From NCBI RefSeq assembly GCF_016756595.1, contig NZ_AP023257.1, forward strand, positions 6,340,001 through 6,404,000: a stretch of DNA of 64,000 bases, written 5' to 3'. The notes beneath the pieces are model-generated. The model was not told where the DNA came from and did not search any database. It saw only the letters and a program-made list of their open reading frames with translations. Source of the DNA: Mesorhizobium sp. L-2-11 (lineage in GTDB: Bacteria; Pseudomonadota; Alphaproteobacteria; Rhizobiales; Rhizobiaceae). Shown one piece after another: positions 28,376 to 37,132 of the stretch (position 1 is the stretch's first letter; each line of letters begins with the position of its first letter). The position numbers and the translations under genes were made by a program.

Positions 28376-29113
28376 ATGCAACGAGATCCGGGAACCGCAC
28401 TCGTCCTTTTCTCCGGCGGCCAGGATTCGACAACCTGCCTGGCTTGGGCGCTGGAGAACTTCGAGCGCGTCGAGACAATCGGCTTCGACTATGGGCAGCG
28501 GCATCGGATCGAGCTCGATGTGCGGCCTTACCTGATCGAGCGCATTCGAACAGACTTTCCGGCCTGGCGTGGTCGACTGGGCGAGGACCACATGATTGAC
28601 ATGGCCGTGCTCGGTCAAATCAGTGATACCGCGCTCACGCGCGACGTCGAGATCGCACTGAACGCGAACGGCATAACAAATACCTTCGTGCCTGGCCGCA
28701 ACCTTCTGTTCCTCGGCTTTGCGGCCGCGATAGCTTACCGGATGGGCGCGAATCACCTCGTAATCGGCGTGTCCGAGAGGGATCGTTTCAGCTACCCGGA
28801 TTGTCGAGATGACGCAGTTAAGGCGATGCAACTTGCCCTGAACCTTGGAATGGAAACGCGTTTCGTCATTCACACACCCCTCACGCAGTGTGACAAGGCG
28901 CAGACCTGGGCGCTGGCGGATTGGCTGGGCGGCGAGGCGCTGGTGAAGCTCATCTGCGAAGGAAGTCACACCTGCTATAGCGGAGACCGCGAGCATAGAC
29001 ATAGCTGGGGTTTCGGTTGCGGTACTTGCGTCGAGTGTAATCTTCGCGCAGCAGGATGGGAGCAATTCCGATCCTGCAAAGAGGCACCCGTGACCGCCCA
29101 TGAAATGACGTGA
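28376..29113 (+). CDS. queC: 7-cyano-7-deazaguanine synthase
   Basis: A 245-residue Que[19 protein letters not shown] is the ATP-pyrophosphatase loop, and [11 protein letters not shown] and [17 protein letters not shown] are family segments. The zinc site is CysxxxxxxxxCysxxCysxxCys in [10 protein letters not shown].. [16 protein letters not shown]. It converts 7-carboxy-7-deazaguanine to preQ0 using ATP and ammonia. The ATG at 28376, 5 bp after queD, is chosen over an upstream in-frame ATG at 28334. queF, tgt and a GTP cyclohydrolase are not in the window, so the end product (tRNA queuosine, DNA base modification or a metabolite) is unknown. Confidence 0.9.
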   Translation: MQRDPGTALVLFSGGQDSTTCLAWALENFERVETIGFDYGQRHRIELDVRPYLIERIRTDFPAWRGRLGEDHMIDMAVLGQISDTALTRDVEIALNANGITNTFVPGRNLLFLGFAAAIAYRMGANHLVIGVSERDRFSYPDCRDDAVKAMQLALNLGMETRFVIHTPLTQCDKAQTWALADWLGGEALVKLICEGSHTCYSGDREHRHSWGFGCGTCVECNLRAAGWEQFRSCKEAPVTAHEMT

Positions 29114-29593
29114 GCGCCATGATCCAGGCTGACGGTGGCAATCTGTTCCATAGATCGTTTCCTTCTCTTTGTGATGTTCAGCACGACCAGGTACGCGCCT
29201 TCGATGCCGTTTCGAAGGGCTGTTCCATACCATCGACTTTGATGATCTTCGCCGTTCGCATGGTGCTGTTTCGTGGGGGAGTTCAGCACCACGGCGAGCA
29301 GGCTGCGGTTGTTATCCTGGATCCCGGTCGGATTTGATCGTGGAGCGTACTGCCAAGAAAAAAGGGGGAGGTTGTGGTTTCGACGAGAGGCAGTTGATGC
29401 CCGAGCCTGCCCTTATGTGGAGGATCGTCCATGCAGTCCATCACCAGCATGGCCGCACCACTGGCATCATTGAACGAAGAATGACGACCTCATCGGCAAT
29501 CGATGCCAGCGCCTGCGTGAGCTGGCACGGGCGCAGACGCCTGCGGCGACGCGATGTTGCGGATATCCCTCCCCTGGCCCCGCCTCGGGCCAA

Positions 29594-29968
29594 TCAAAGG
29601 ATTCCTGATAGCGCCTTCGATCTGGCAATGCTCGTGCGTTCAGTGAATGCGCGCGCCGCCTTGATGGCGATCATCACAGCCTCAGTGTCGATTGACGAAA
29701 TGGATCTGCTCGACCGCCGGAAGACAATCGAGCAGGTAGCCCAGCAAGGTCGACTCATGTGCCGTCGAATTGAAAGGCGGCTGCCGTCATGAAGGATACG
29801 CGCGACCGCATCAAGCGCCGGGGCAAAGCCCCCCAATGAATCAGAATGGCGAAAGTATTGATTGAGGTCCAGAAAGCAGCGCCCATTGATGTCACACAGA
29901 TTGGCGCCTTCGCGTTGCAGCGCGCGACGCGGCTTCGGATCGCACAGCCGCGGCGCGGGTGGCGCCAT
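29594..29968 (-). pseudogene. Class III aminotransferase relic
   Basis: The minus strand reads REGANLCDINGRCFLDLNQYFRHSDSLGGFAPALDAVARIL, then out of frame material, then DTEAVMIAIKAARAFTERTSIAR. These are the substrate-binding and phosphate-site regions of a GSA-aminomutase-like aminotransferase, as in the intact gene at 8440. Only a quarter of the gene is left. The surrounding bases (29114-30127) contain nothing else recognisable. Confidence 0.7.
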
Positions 29969-30127
29969 CGGAAAAAACCGGGCTCCGATTGGGCGTCAGG
30001 CTGCGCGGAGATTCGTGCAATATGTCAGGCCTCCCTCGAAGAATCCGGAGACCTACGCCTCTTTCGCCGGTGACATGGCATTTGCACTTCGAAGGCGTCA
30101 TTCACGAATCACATATGGAGGCGGCTG

Positions 30128-31220
30128 ATGAACAGGCCAACGATCGCCGATCTGGCGAAAGCCGCGGGCGTAAGTGTTTCCACGGTCAATAGGCTCTTGC
30201 ACGGTACTGGCACACTGCGACCGCAGACGGCCGACCTCATCTTGAGCGCAGCGCAGCAGATCGGCTTCCGCAGTTCGGGGCCGCTGCACGAACGCAGGCG
30301 GGACAATCTCCCGCATCGGCGCTTGAGCTTTCTCATGCAGCAATCAAACCGGCCGCTCTGTCAGATCTGGGCCGAGGCGCTTCTCAGTGCCTGCGCGCGA
30401 CGCACAGATGCGGTTATTGAGCCAGACGTTCTGTTCGAGGACGACCCTTCCCCCGAAGCGGTTGCTGCCAATCTGCTCAAGATAGGCGGAAGCGCCAATG
30501 CAATCGCGGTGATCTCGGCCGATCACCCGCTCGTCGGCCAGACGATTGACGAGTTGCGCGTCAAGGGCGTTCCGGTGATCGCCTACGTCACCGACCTGTC
30601 CGCCGCCAGCCGGGCCGGCTTTGTGGGAACCGACAACTGGAAGGCCGGCCGCACGCACCGCCGCATGGTTTATCAGCCAGACGTCCGGTCGGCCCGGCAA
30701 GGTCTTTCCTCTCATCGGCAGCAACCGTTATCAGTTCCAAGACATCTCGGATGCGAGCTTTCGCTCCTACATGCGCGAGCACGCGCCCGAGTTCCACGTC
30801 AGCGAAACCCTCCTGACCCATGAGGCGCCGGAGAACGCCTATGCAATCGTTCGTAGGCTGATAGCGGAGGAGCCCGAGCTCAGGGGCATCTCCGTCAATG
30901 GCGGCGGCATTTCCGGCGTCCTGCGTGCTATGCGCGAACTCGCTGTGGAGCAGCAGTGCAAAATCCGGCTCGTCTGCCGCGACATCGGGCCCGAGGCACG
31001 CAAGGGATTGAGCGAAGGCTTGATTACTGCTTCCTTGTGCCATCCGGTCGACAGGATGCCTGAAGAACTCATCAATGTGATGCTGCGCATGAGCGCCCGG
31101 GCGATGGCAATGGCCAGATGCGACTTCCCGTTGCGGGCCACCAATCAACACGCCATTGGACAAATGCCATTAAGGGCATCTCACCGCCGGGCGGCGGCGA
31201 ACAAGAAGGAGAGGAAGTGA
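30128..31220 (+). pseudogene. LacI-family regulator with a frameshift
   Basis: The N-terminus is a textbook LacI HTH (PTIADLAKAAGVSVSTVNRLLHGTGTLRPQTADLILSAAQQIGF), followed by a periplasmic-binding-protein-like sensor domain. Near 30655 homology shifts one frame: NWKAGRT is followed, in the other frame, by AAWFISQTSGRPGKVFPLIGSNRYQFQDISDASFRSYM and continues to CRDIGPEARKGLSEGLI. The last 35 residues do not look like the family, so the 3' end may be replaced. It is most likely inactive. Sugar-type ligands are typical, but no transport genes are adjacent. Confidence 0.8.
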
Positions 31221-31540
31221 TGGAACGCAGGCTTGATGGCGTGATCGCAGCCCTCCCTGAGGAGCGTCGGGAGCGTGTCGACGCACGTTTCGAAGAGTTA
31301 AAAGGACAGAGGTCGAGAGCCTCGGCGAGCTGCGCCATGCGGCTGGCAAGGCCAGGCAGAGATTGCCACGACCCTCAAGATCAAGCAGCCCTTTGTCTCG
31401 AAGATCGAGCAACAGGCCGATATGTATCTGTCGACACTTAGAGCTGCGTAGAGGCGATCGGGGGACAACTCGACCTCATCGTCGCCTCGCCTCGCGCGCC
31501 CCTCCGTATAGAGCGGCTCAGCTACGTCGTAGCCCCCAAC
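31220..31540 (+). pseudogene. XRE-type HTH (antitoxin-like) protein, frameshifted
   Basis: Starts MERRLDGVIAALPEERRERVDARFEELKG, after which the homology moves to other frames: GELRHAAGKARQ, IKQPFVSKIEQQADMYLSTLR, EAIGGQLDLIV. This is the layout of small XRE/HipB-like antitoxins with a helical N-terminal extension. At least one frameshift breaks it. The ATG overlaps the preceding stop and has a strong AAGGAGAGG site. No partner toxin was recognised nearby. Confidence 0.6.
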
Positions 31541-32129
31541 TCCTCCGCACGTAGTGCTAAAAGAGCGCCAGGTGGAGGAACCCGCCCGAAGGCAACGCGC
31601 CGGCTGAACGCGCCGTTTCGGTCAAAATTGCCGAAGGGACGACAGTCTCGTCGACGCTCGCAATAGGTATGAGCAAGCCCTCGTTAAGCCGGATACCGAC
31701 TGCCCGCTGTCACGCTCGCGGAGGACGGCTCTTCCCTCCCCCATGCTGGCCCAGTTCACTGCCGCGCTGAGGGTGTCCGGCGATGTGCTCGCCGACGACG
31801 ACCCGCTCGAGCACGCTTGGTCACAGCTTCCATACCTGCTCAAGTACCACGCGCCTGCGGATATCTTCGGTGGCTTACAATTTATCAAATTTAGGGCGAT
31901 TATCGCCGCACCGCAAAATGACAAAAAAGTCAAACGGCCATGTCTTCTCCCTTCTTATGCGGCTTCAGGACACATTGAGCACAGGCAAATGCTGCCAAGC
32001 ATGCCAGCACCACGACCCCACGTCGTGGCGGCAGTTAACAACTGCCCGCTGAAGTTTGCCAACGTGCCCTCGGTCAAACTTGGCGCAGCGCTGTTACGGC
32101 AGGCACAGCACGTGGAGATCTGTCGAGCA
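31541..32129. other. Spacer without a supported gene
   Basis: A plus-strand frame around 31743-31900 (MLAQFTAALRVSGDVLADDDPLEHAWSQLPYLLKYHAPADIF) looks protein-like but I do not recognise it and its continuation is not coherent. The stretch just before 32130 (about 32075-32129) has a diverged partner near 44690-44745. Confidence 0.35.
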
Positions 32130-33143
32130 TCAGCCATTGCGAAAGGTGTAGCCATAACCGTTGATGGCCGGCGCGCCGCCGAGATGCGCGTAAAGGATCC
32201 TCGAGCCCGCTGGAAAAAAGCCTTTTTGAACGAGGTCGATCATCCCTTGCATCGATTTGCCCTCATAGACGGGATCGGTAATCATACCCTCGAGCCGCGC
32301 ACACAGACGGATCGCCTCCTTAGTTTCCTCGGATGGAATGCCGTACCGCGGGTACGCGTAGTCTTCGAGCAGCACCACGTCATCCTCGACAGGTTCCGTG
32401 CCGAGCTCGACGAGGGTCGCTGTATGTCGGGCAATCCCAAGCACCTGCGGCTTGGTTTTTGCAGGCGTGGCAGAGGCATCGATACCGATCACGTTGCGCT
32501 GCCGACCGTCCTTGGCGAATCCGACGAGCATGCCGGCATGCGTTGAACCGGTGACCGTGCAAACGACCATGTAGTCGAAGGCAAACCCAAGCTGTTCCTC
32601 CTGGGCGCGCACTTCCTCCGCGAACCCCACATAGCCGAGGCCCCCATTCGGGTGAACAGATGCCCCGGCCGGTATCGCATAGGGCCTGCCGCCCCTTGCC
32701 TTGACCTCATAGAGCGCTTTTTCCCAGCTGCGGCGGATACCGATGTCAAAGCCATCGTCGACCAGACGCACCTCTGCGCCCAAGATGCGGCTCAAGAGAA
32801 TGTTGCCGACCCGGTCGTAGACGACATCCTCATGTGGAACCCAGCTCTCCTGGACCAGGAGACATTTCATGCCGATCTTGGCGGCAACGGCGGCGACCAT
32901 CCGCGTATGGTTGGACTGCACGCCGCCCACGGTGACAAGGGTATCGGCATCTGACGCGATCGCGTCGGGGATGATGTATTCGAGCTTGCGCAGCTTGTTG
33001 CCGCCGAACGCCAGACCGGAGTTGCAGTCCTCGCGTTTGGCGTAGATTTCGACCTTGCCACCCAGATGCTTGCCGAGCCGGTCGAGCTTCTCGATGGGTG
33101 TGGGTCCAAAGGTGAGCGGGTAACGCTCGAATTTTTTTAGCAT
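32130..33143 (-). CDS. acdS: 1-aminocyclopropane-1-carboxylate deaminase
   Basis: A 337-residue AcdS starting [23 protein letters not shown]. It has the PLP lysine in [11 protein letters not shown], the VQSNHTR segment, [12 protein letters not shown] and the C-terminal [12 protein letters not shown], all typical of ACC deaminase rather than D-cysteine desulfhydrase. It breaks the ethylene precursor ACC into 2-oxobutyrate and ammonia, which lowers ethylene in nodules and helps nodulation. A -24/-12 promoter lies upstream (33181-33196), in line with the known NifA2-dependent expression of acdS in Mesorhizobium. Start at 33143; an in-frame ATG 21 bp upstream is possible. Confidence 0.93.
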   Translation of the reverse strand: MLKKFERYPLTFGPTPIEKLDRLGKHLGGKVEIYAKREDCNSGLAFGGNKLRKLEYIIPDAIASDADTLVTVGGVQSNHTRMVAAVAAKIGMKCLLVQESWVPHEDVVYDRVGNILLSRILGAEVRLVDDGFDIGIRRSWEKALYEVKARGGRPYAIPAGASVHPNGGLGYVGFAEEVRAQEEQLGFAFDYMVVCTVTGSTHAGMLVGFAKDGRQRNVIGIDASATPAKTKPQVLGIARHTATLVELGTEPVEDDVVLLEDYAYPRYGIPSEETKEAIRLCARLEGMITDPVYEGKSMQGMIDLVQKGFFPAGSRILYAHLGGAPAINGYGYTFRNG

Positions 33144-33180
33144 ATTCTCTCCGGCGATGATCATTCAGCTGAAATAGCCA

Positions 33181-33196
33181 CGCAAAACTCGTTCCA
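33181..33196 (-). promoter_or_regulatory. Sigma-54 -24/-12 promoter of acdS
   Basis: On the minus strand the sequence is TGGAACGAGTTTTGCG: invariant GG and GC separated by 10 bases and a good -12 box (TTGC). It lies about 40 bp upstream of the acdS start. No perfect TGT-N10-ACA site was found in the next 250 bp by eye (TGT-N10-ACC near 33430 is the nearest). Confidence 0.8.
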
Positions 33197-34377
33197 TAAG
33201 CGCTGCTTGGATTGGTCGGCCGCGCTATCCGAACCCATCAGAGCTTTGGGGATTTCCAGCGCTCTCCTTGCGATTGTGACGAAGCGATCCACACGTCGCC
33301 ATGCTGCGATGAGGCGACCATCGCCTAGGAAACCTACGACGACACGCGGTCGGCATCTGCGTTTTTGCCAGCTTTGCAAGTGCAGCCAGACCGCCAAACC
33401 AACAGACTTCGATAAAAACGCAGTGGCTCTTGTTTGCGATTGGACCGGCAGGAACTGTACGGTTGCCGAGCCGAATTCCGCGAGGCGATTTTTGTGGCGC
33501 TCAACGCCTCACATAGGTTTCAGATGCTCGATCGAAGTGCTCGTCTACCTGATCGAAACGGGTGCCAATGCCCTCGAAAGGCTGGCCTCGCCGCGGCCGT
33601 AAGTCGTCGGATTGTGGTTGACGAGCGTGTCGGTCCTAGCGGTATCCAGCAACTGATTAGTAATCTGTGTCGGTGTTGCTGACGTGAACTCGCTGCTGTT
33701 CTGAACGCGAGTCGTCTGAAAGGCATGCCCGGCAGAGACGGAGCTCCCTGCCGGGCCGGGTTCGCCTTGGGAGGTGGCGTAAGCTAGCGACTTTCGTGGC
33801 GGTGGGACCACTCAATCCGTGCGTTTTGCGCAATAACGAGCATGTACCGTGCCATGCCAAAAAGCATTTAACACCCAAGAGTCAGCTTCCTCTGCGTTGC
33901 ATGACATTGTCGGTTATCGGACAATGCCGAACGTGCCTCTCGGCATCGACCTACGCCTGAACCCGAGCGCCCCCGCAAGGTCGTTCGCTGCCATTTCGAC
34001 CTGGCTGTTATCCGGCTGACGGACAGGGCGGATGTCGCTTTTAAAAGAGGAACTGTCTGTACCTTCAATTCAAGAGGGCGCGGCCACGAGAGACGGCGCG
34101 GCGAATGCGGTCGCGCAGATGATCGCGAGGATCAACACATCCGGCAGACTGGCAAATCAGCAGCCTGATATCTGTCCACCCTCAGGGGCGCACTCCATCA
34201 GGTGTCAAAATCGCACGCCGAAACACAGGACCGTCATCGGCGAATCCGCCCGGAGAACCGAAACTGCATTCCCCTGGCGTTAGAACGATGAGAATGCCGT
34301 CGCCTTCGATCATACCAGGGGACAATGACCTCAATAATCAAACTTGAACAAAGCGATGAATCTGAGCTCAGATCTTG
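33197..34377. other. Gene-poor stretch upstream of acdS
   Basis: About 1.2 kb with no gene I can support. A minus-strand frame around 33545-33700 (LLDTARTDTLVNHNPTTYGRGEASLSRALAPVSIR) looks like a fragment of a real protein, possibly transposon-derived, but I do not recognise it. The remainder has only short open frames. Confidence 0.4.
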
Positions 34378-34710
34378 TTACGGCGCCTCACGGGAGTAGC
34401 AGCGATATGCCGAGCGTTTGACTGCGCTGGGCCCCATCTTGAGTTTCATTCCTACCCTCATCATCGTCAGGCGACTGGTACCGAACTTCCTGGGACCTAT
34501 CGAAAAGCTCAGCCCTTGCCCGGCTTTGCCAGCGCAGCTGGATCGCCAAATCAGAAAGAGCACACTTGCGAAATAAACCATCTGGAGCAGCAGCGAGCAG
34601 GCCAGCGTGGCGACGACGGTTAGACGGATCGACTGCGAAGCGAAGTAAACGGTAGCAGCGGTGCCGCACAAGAGCAGCCCTAGGAGCCGACAAAAGATCA
34701 TGAAGTTCAA
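34378..34710 (-). CDS. Small membrane protein, ExoX/Psi-like exopolysaccharide repressor
   Basis: A 110-residue protein. Two predicted membrane segments (about residues 4-26 and 32-55: IFCRLLGLLLCGTAATVYF and TVVATLACSLLLQMVYFASVLF) are followed by IWRSS and a basic C-terminus. This matches the layout of rhizobial ExoX/PsiA-type proteins, which lower exopolysaccharide production by acting on the ExoY-type sugar transferase. It follows fdxB by 38 bp on the same strand and is probably co-expressed with the nif tail genes. The family call is from pattern only. Confidence 0.55.
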   Translation of the reverse strand: MNFMIFCRLLGLLLCGTAATVYFASQSIRLTVVATLACSLLLQMVYFASVLFLIWRSSCAGKAGQGLSFSIGPRKFGTSRLTMMRVGMKLKMGPSAVKRSAYRCYSREAP

Positions 34711-34748
34711 CGCCGTTCTCCTGATTTTGTCTCGTCAAATCATGTAGC

Positions 34749-35066
34749 TCATGCTGCGATCTGGTCGGCCGCGACATGGGTCTGGCAGTTCTTTGGGCAG
34801 ACGCGGCCGCAGGCTCCGCAGCCAATGCAGCGGCCCGCATGGTCAACGACCATGATCATGCGATTGAGCTCACCATCGAAGTCGTCGTCACCGCCATCGC
34901 AGGCGCCGAGGATTTCGCCCGCGTCGTCGACGCCGTAAAGATGCATGACCTCGCGCGAGCAGACTTTGAAACAGCGGCCGCAGCCGATACAGATCTTGCC
35001 ATCTATAGCGACCAGATATTCCGGCACCCATATGGAGCCGTCGCGGCTGATGAATGTGCTCCTCAT
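34749..35066 (-). CDS. fdxB: Nif-associated ferredoxin, 2[4Fe-4S]
   Basis: A 105-residue ferredoxin of the FdxB (ferredoxin III) type. Cluster one is CIGCGRCFKVC (about residues 26-36) and cluster two is CIGCGACGRVCPKNC near the C-terminus. The long acidic insert between them (GACDGGDDDFDGELNRM) is typical of this nif-linked group. It is thought to carry electrons for cofactor assembly or nitrogenase. It overlaps the DUF683 gene by 4 bp. Usually it sits at the end of nifENX-DUF269-DUF683; here it is 17 kb away from nifX. Confidence 0.9.
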   Translation of the reverse strand: MRSTFISRDGSIWVPEYLVAIDGKICIGCGRCFKVCSREVMHLYGVDDAGEILGACDGGDDDFDGELNRMIMVVDHAGRCIGCGACGRVCPKNCQTHVAADQIAA

Positions 35067-35266
35067 CGCAAAGTCTTCATTTTGGCGAGCTCTCTCCTGG
35101 CACCATCCAACTCGGCATAAACGGCATGCGTTTTCTCGGCGACTTCCTCTATCTCAATCCATTTGACTGGAAGACCCTCGGCAAGGTCGCGCAAGTTCGT
35201 CTTGGCAATTGCCGCGCGCAGTTGAAGCTTTCGGACTTTCTTCGCCATCTCATCCAGGTTTGACAT
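35063..35266 (-). CDS. CCE_0567-family (DUF683) nif-associated protein
   Basis: A 67-residue helical protein (SNLDEMAKKVRKLQLRAAIAKTNLRDLAEGLPVKWIEIEEVAEKTHAVYAELDGARRELAKM). Two long amphipathic helices are expected. Members are found almost only in nif clusters between DUF269 and fdxB and are small metal-binding proteins of unsettled role. The ATG at 35266 has a GAAGGATC leader that is shared with the region just before the response regulator at 51.7 kb, marking an old recombination point. Confidence 0.85.
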   Translation of the reverse strand: MSNLDEMAKKVRKLQLRAAIAKTNLRDLAEGLPVKWIEIEEVAEKTHAVYAELDGARRELAKMKTLR

Positions 35267-35291
35267 GATCCTTCCTCGAAAATCGGTTTCT

Positions 35292-35756
35292 TCACGCCCG
35301 CGCCACGACGGGATAGGCAATAGCTGCAGTCGCATCGCCGACCAGTTTCGCGCCGGTATCCGCGAGTTTCCGGAGAGTCTCGAGGCCGAACCGGTAGTCG
35401 CCTCGACAGAGCGGCGAACTGCCCGACAGTGAAAGCCCGCCCCCGGAGCACCGGTCGGTTTCGTTTCTGTTGTTGCCTATGTCATCTCGCCTGAGCGCTC
35501 CTCGATTGCACGCTCCACTACGGTCTAAAACATGTCGAGCCTCCACAGCGCGTCCGGATTGGGATTGCCACTGATTGGATATTCCGGCGCAGTTCCTTAG
35601 TGATGAGGAAATCGGCCACCAGTCCGGTATCCGATTTCCCTGGCATGGGCGATGGAAGTCCTGAGCACGGACCAGCCGAAGGAGGCATTCGACGAAGCGG
35701 CGGGCAAGGGCCTCTCCGTCCTTGTTGACGGCAGGGCCAAGCGCTGCGTGCGACAT
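35292..35756 (-). pseudogene. DUF269 (NifX-associated) relic
   Basis: A decayed copy of the gene at 51799-52278. Shared segments are LGPAVNKDGEALARRFVECLLRLVRAQDFH at the start and YRFGLETLRKLADTGAKLVGDATAAIAYPVVARA at the end; the middle is scrambled by frameshifts. It precedes intact DUF683 and fdxB. Confidence 0.82.
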
Positions 35757-35870
35757 TTCGTTTCCTCAATTTCAGGTCTCGTCCTCGACGGAGGATTTCT
35801 CTTTCGGTTACGCCGACTTCGGGCCCGCTTACGCAGCAGACGTCCGGCCTTGCCAGGCCCATTCCACCTA
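35757..35870 (-). pseudogene. nifX 3' end relic
   Basis: Directly before the DUF269 relic the minus strand matches the last 25 codons of nifX plus the nifX-DUF269 junction of the main cluster (GAAGTCGGCGTAACCGAAAG... corresponding to the EAGVAEKKPSFEDED region), with changes. The duplicated block therefore began inside nifX. Confidence 0.65.
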
Positions 35871-36098
35871 AGTGCTGCCCCTGTGGCCGATCTTGAACAC
35901 GTCCTGGACTGTGACGTCTTCAACGACGGGCCAAATTCGCATCGAATATCGCGGCCGCGGCGACTCGGTTGGAGGTCCCTAAGGTCCGAGCCTTGACTTG
36001 CAGCAAACGATCGACCCTGTGCTCCATGGATACAGTTACTGCGGGCGCGCCGCAGAAAGGGGGCGTATTTACTGGGGTTCGATTCCACTTGGTCATCC

Positions 36099-36203
36099 CT
36101 ACACGTTGCCCGGCTGAAAGTTCGTAAGGGGTTCGCCACGTAGCCACTCGTCCACTTTGATCGGAGGAGCCGGGGACTCGCTAGGCAGTATGTTGCTCTC
36201 CAT
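36099..36203 (-). pseudogene. FixW-like redoxin, N-terminal stub
   Basis: Reads MESNILPSESPAPPIKVDEWLRGEPLTNFQPGNV and stops (34 codons). This is the N-terminal extension of thioredoxin-fold FixW-like proteins, which continue with a WATWCGPC active site. Here the active-site part is missing after a premature TAG, with only a weak resemblance in the next bases. Inactive. Confidence 0.5.
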
Positions 36204-36282
36204 TCCCACACCTTTCCTGACGTTTATGCGCGAGTTGGCTCGTCTCTCAGAAACGGAACACACCGGTTAGGATCAATGTCTT

Positions 36283-36556
36283 GCGTGTTCCCATGCGCTC
36301 AGCCTTCACTCAGTATTGCCGATCTCAACCAGCAAACGTCATGCCAGCGCTTTGCCCGCAGTAAATGGGTGAATGGCCTCGAAAACCTCGCAAGCCCAAG
36401 ACGGCCGGTTGTTTTGAACCCGACAGTTTTCTGTCGCTGTCAGCTTTTGGACAAGCATCTTGCGTCAGACGCTTGAAGGCGAGAGCCGCTTGCCTGCGCC
36501 CTTGCGGTAAAGTTGGCGTCGGCTCATCTAGTATCATTCGGAGCCGGCGATGCGCG
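36283..36556 (+). repeat. Dispersed repeat, copy 1 (with 44828-45104)
   Basis: About 275 bases related to 44828-45104 in the same orientation. Matching blocks include GGCCGGTTGTTTTG, TCTGTCGCTGTCAGCTTTTGGACA-like, GTCAGACGCTTGA and TTGGCGTCGGCTCATC. The copies are diverged, with small indels. No open frame spans both, so it is a non-coding or decayed element. Confidence 0.75.
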
Positions 36557-37132
36557 GGCGATCGGCGTTGAGCGCTGACAAAATGCAGTGCTACACCACG
36601 GTACGGTTCTTCTGCGCTGGCTCCCCTTCTCCAGTCAGGAATCGAGCGACACCATCGGCCCACGTTCGAGCGCGGCCATACTAAATCTGCGCCATAGATG
36701 GCCCGTCGTCCCTGGAAGCTCAATTGGGTCGAATAGGCATTCGGCCAGCAAATAGCGGCCGGTCATTCCTCTAGACGAGAGGCGTGATCCCGCCAGGCAT
36801 TATTCAGGGCGCGCTATGCTGACCCAGCGCCCCGACCGCATCACCTTTATTGACCAGTTGGCAATTGGTCGGAATTCCGCGATTCCGAAAAAGTTGGTCA
36901 GGGCAGTGGAGCCCACTCGGCATTTTGCGGCACGAATGGCAAGCGCTGGAAAGCTGTCAATCGAGCGATCCTCCAAGGCGCGGGCCAGCTCCTCGACGAT
37001 ATGTTGGTTAAGGCCGGCCAGTGTTTGTGTCTATGGTCTGCGAGTGGCCTTCGGCACCAGTGGTAGCGAGTAAAGCTTCGGCATCATCGGCTTTGATTGC
37101 CGGCCAAATCTGGTCGAAATTACGATAGGCTA
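36557..37132. other. Spacer downstream of the cupin-MetRS gene
   Basis: No gene supported. A short dyad GACCA-N9-TGGTC lies near 36853-36871; it could be an operator or chance. Confidence 0.35.

Noticed and set aside
33275..33293. TGT...ACA upstream of acdS
   Set aside because: The spacer is 13 bases; not a valid NifA site.
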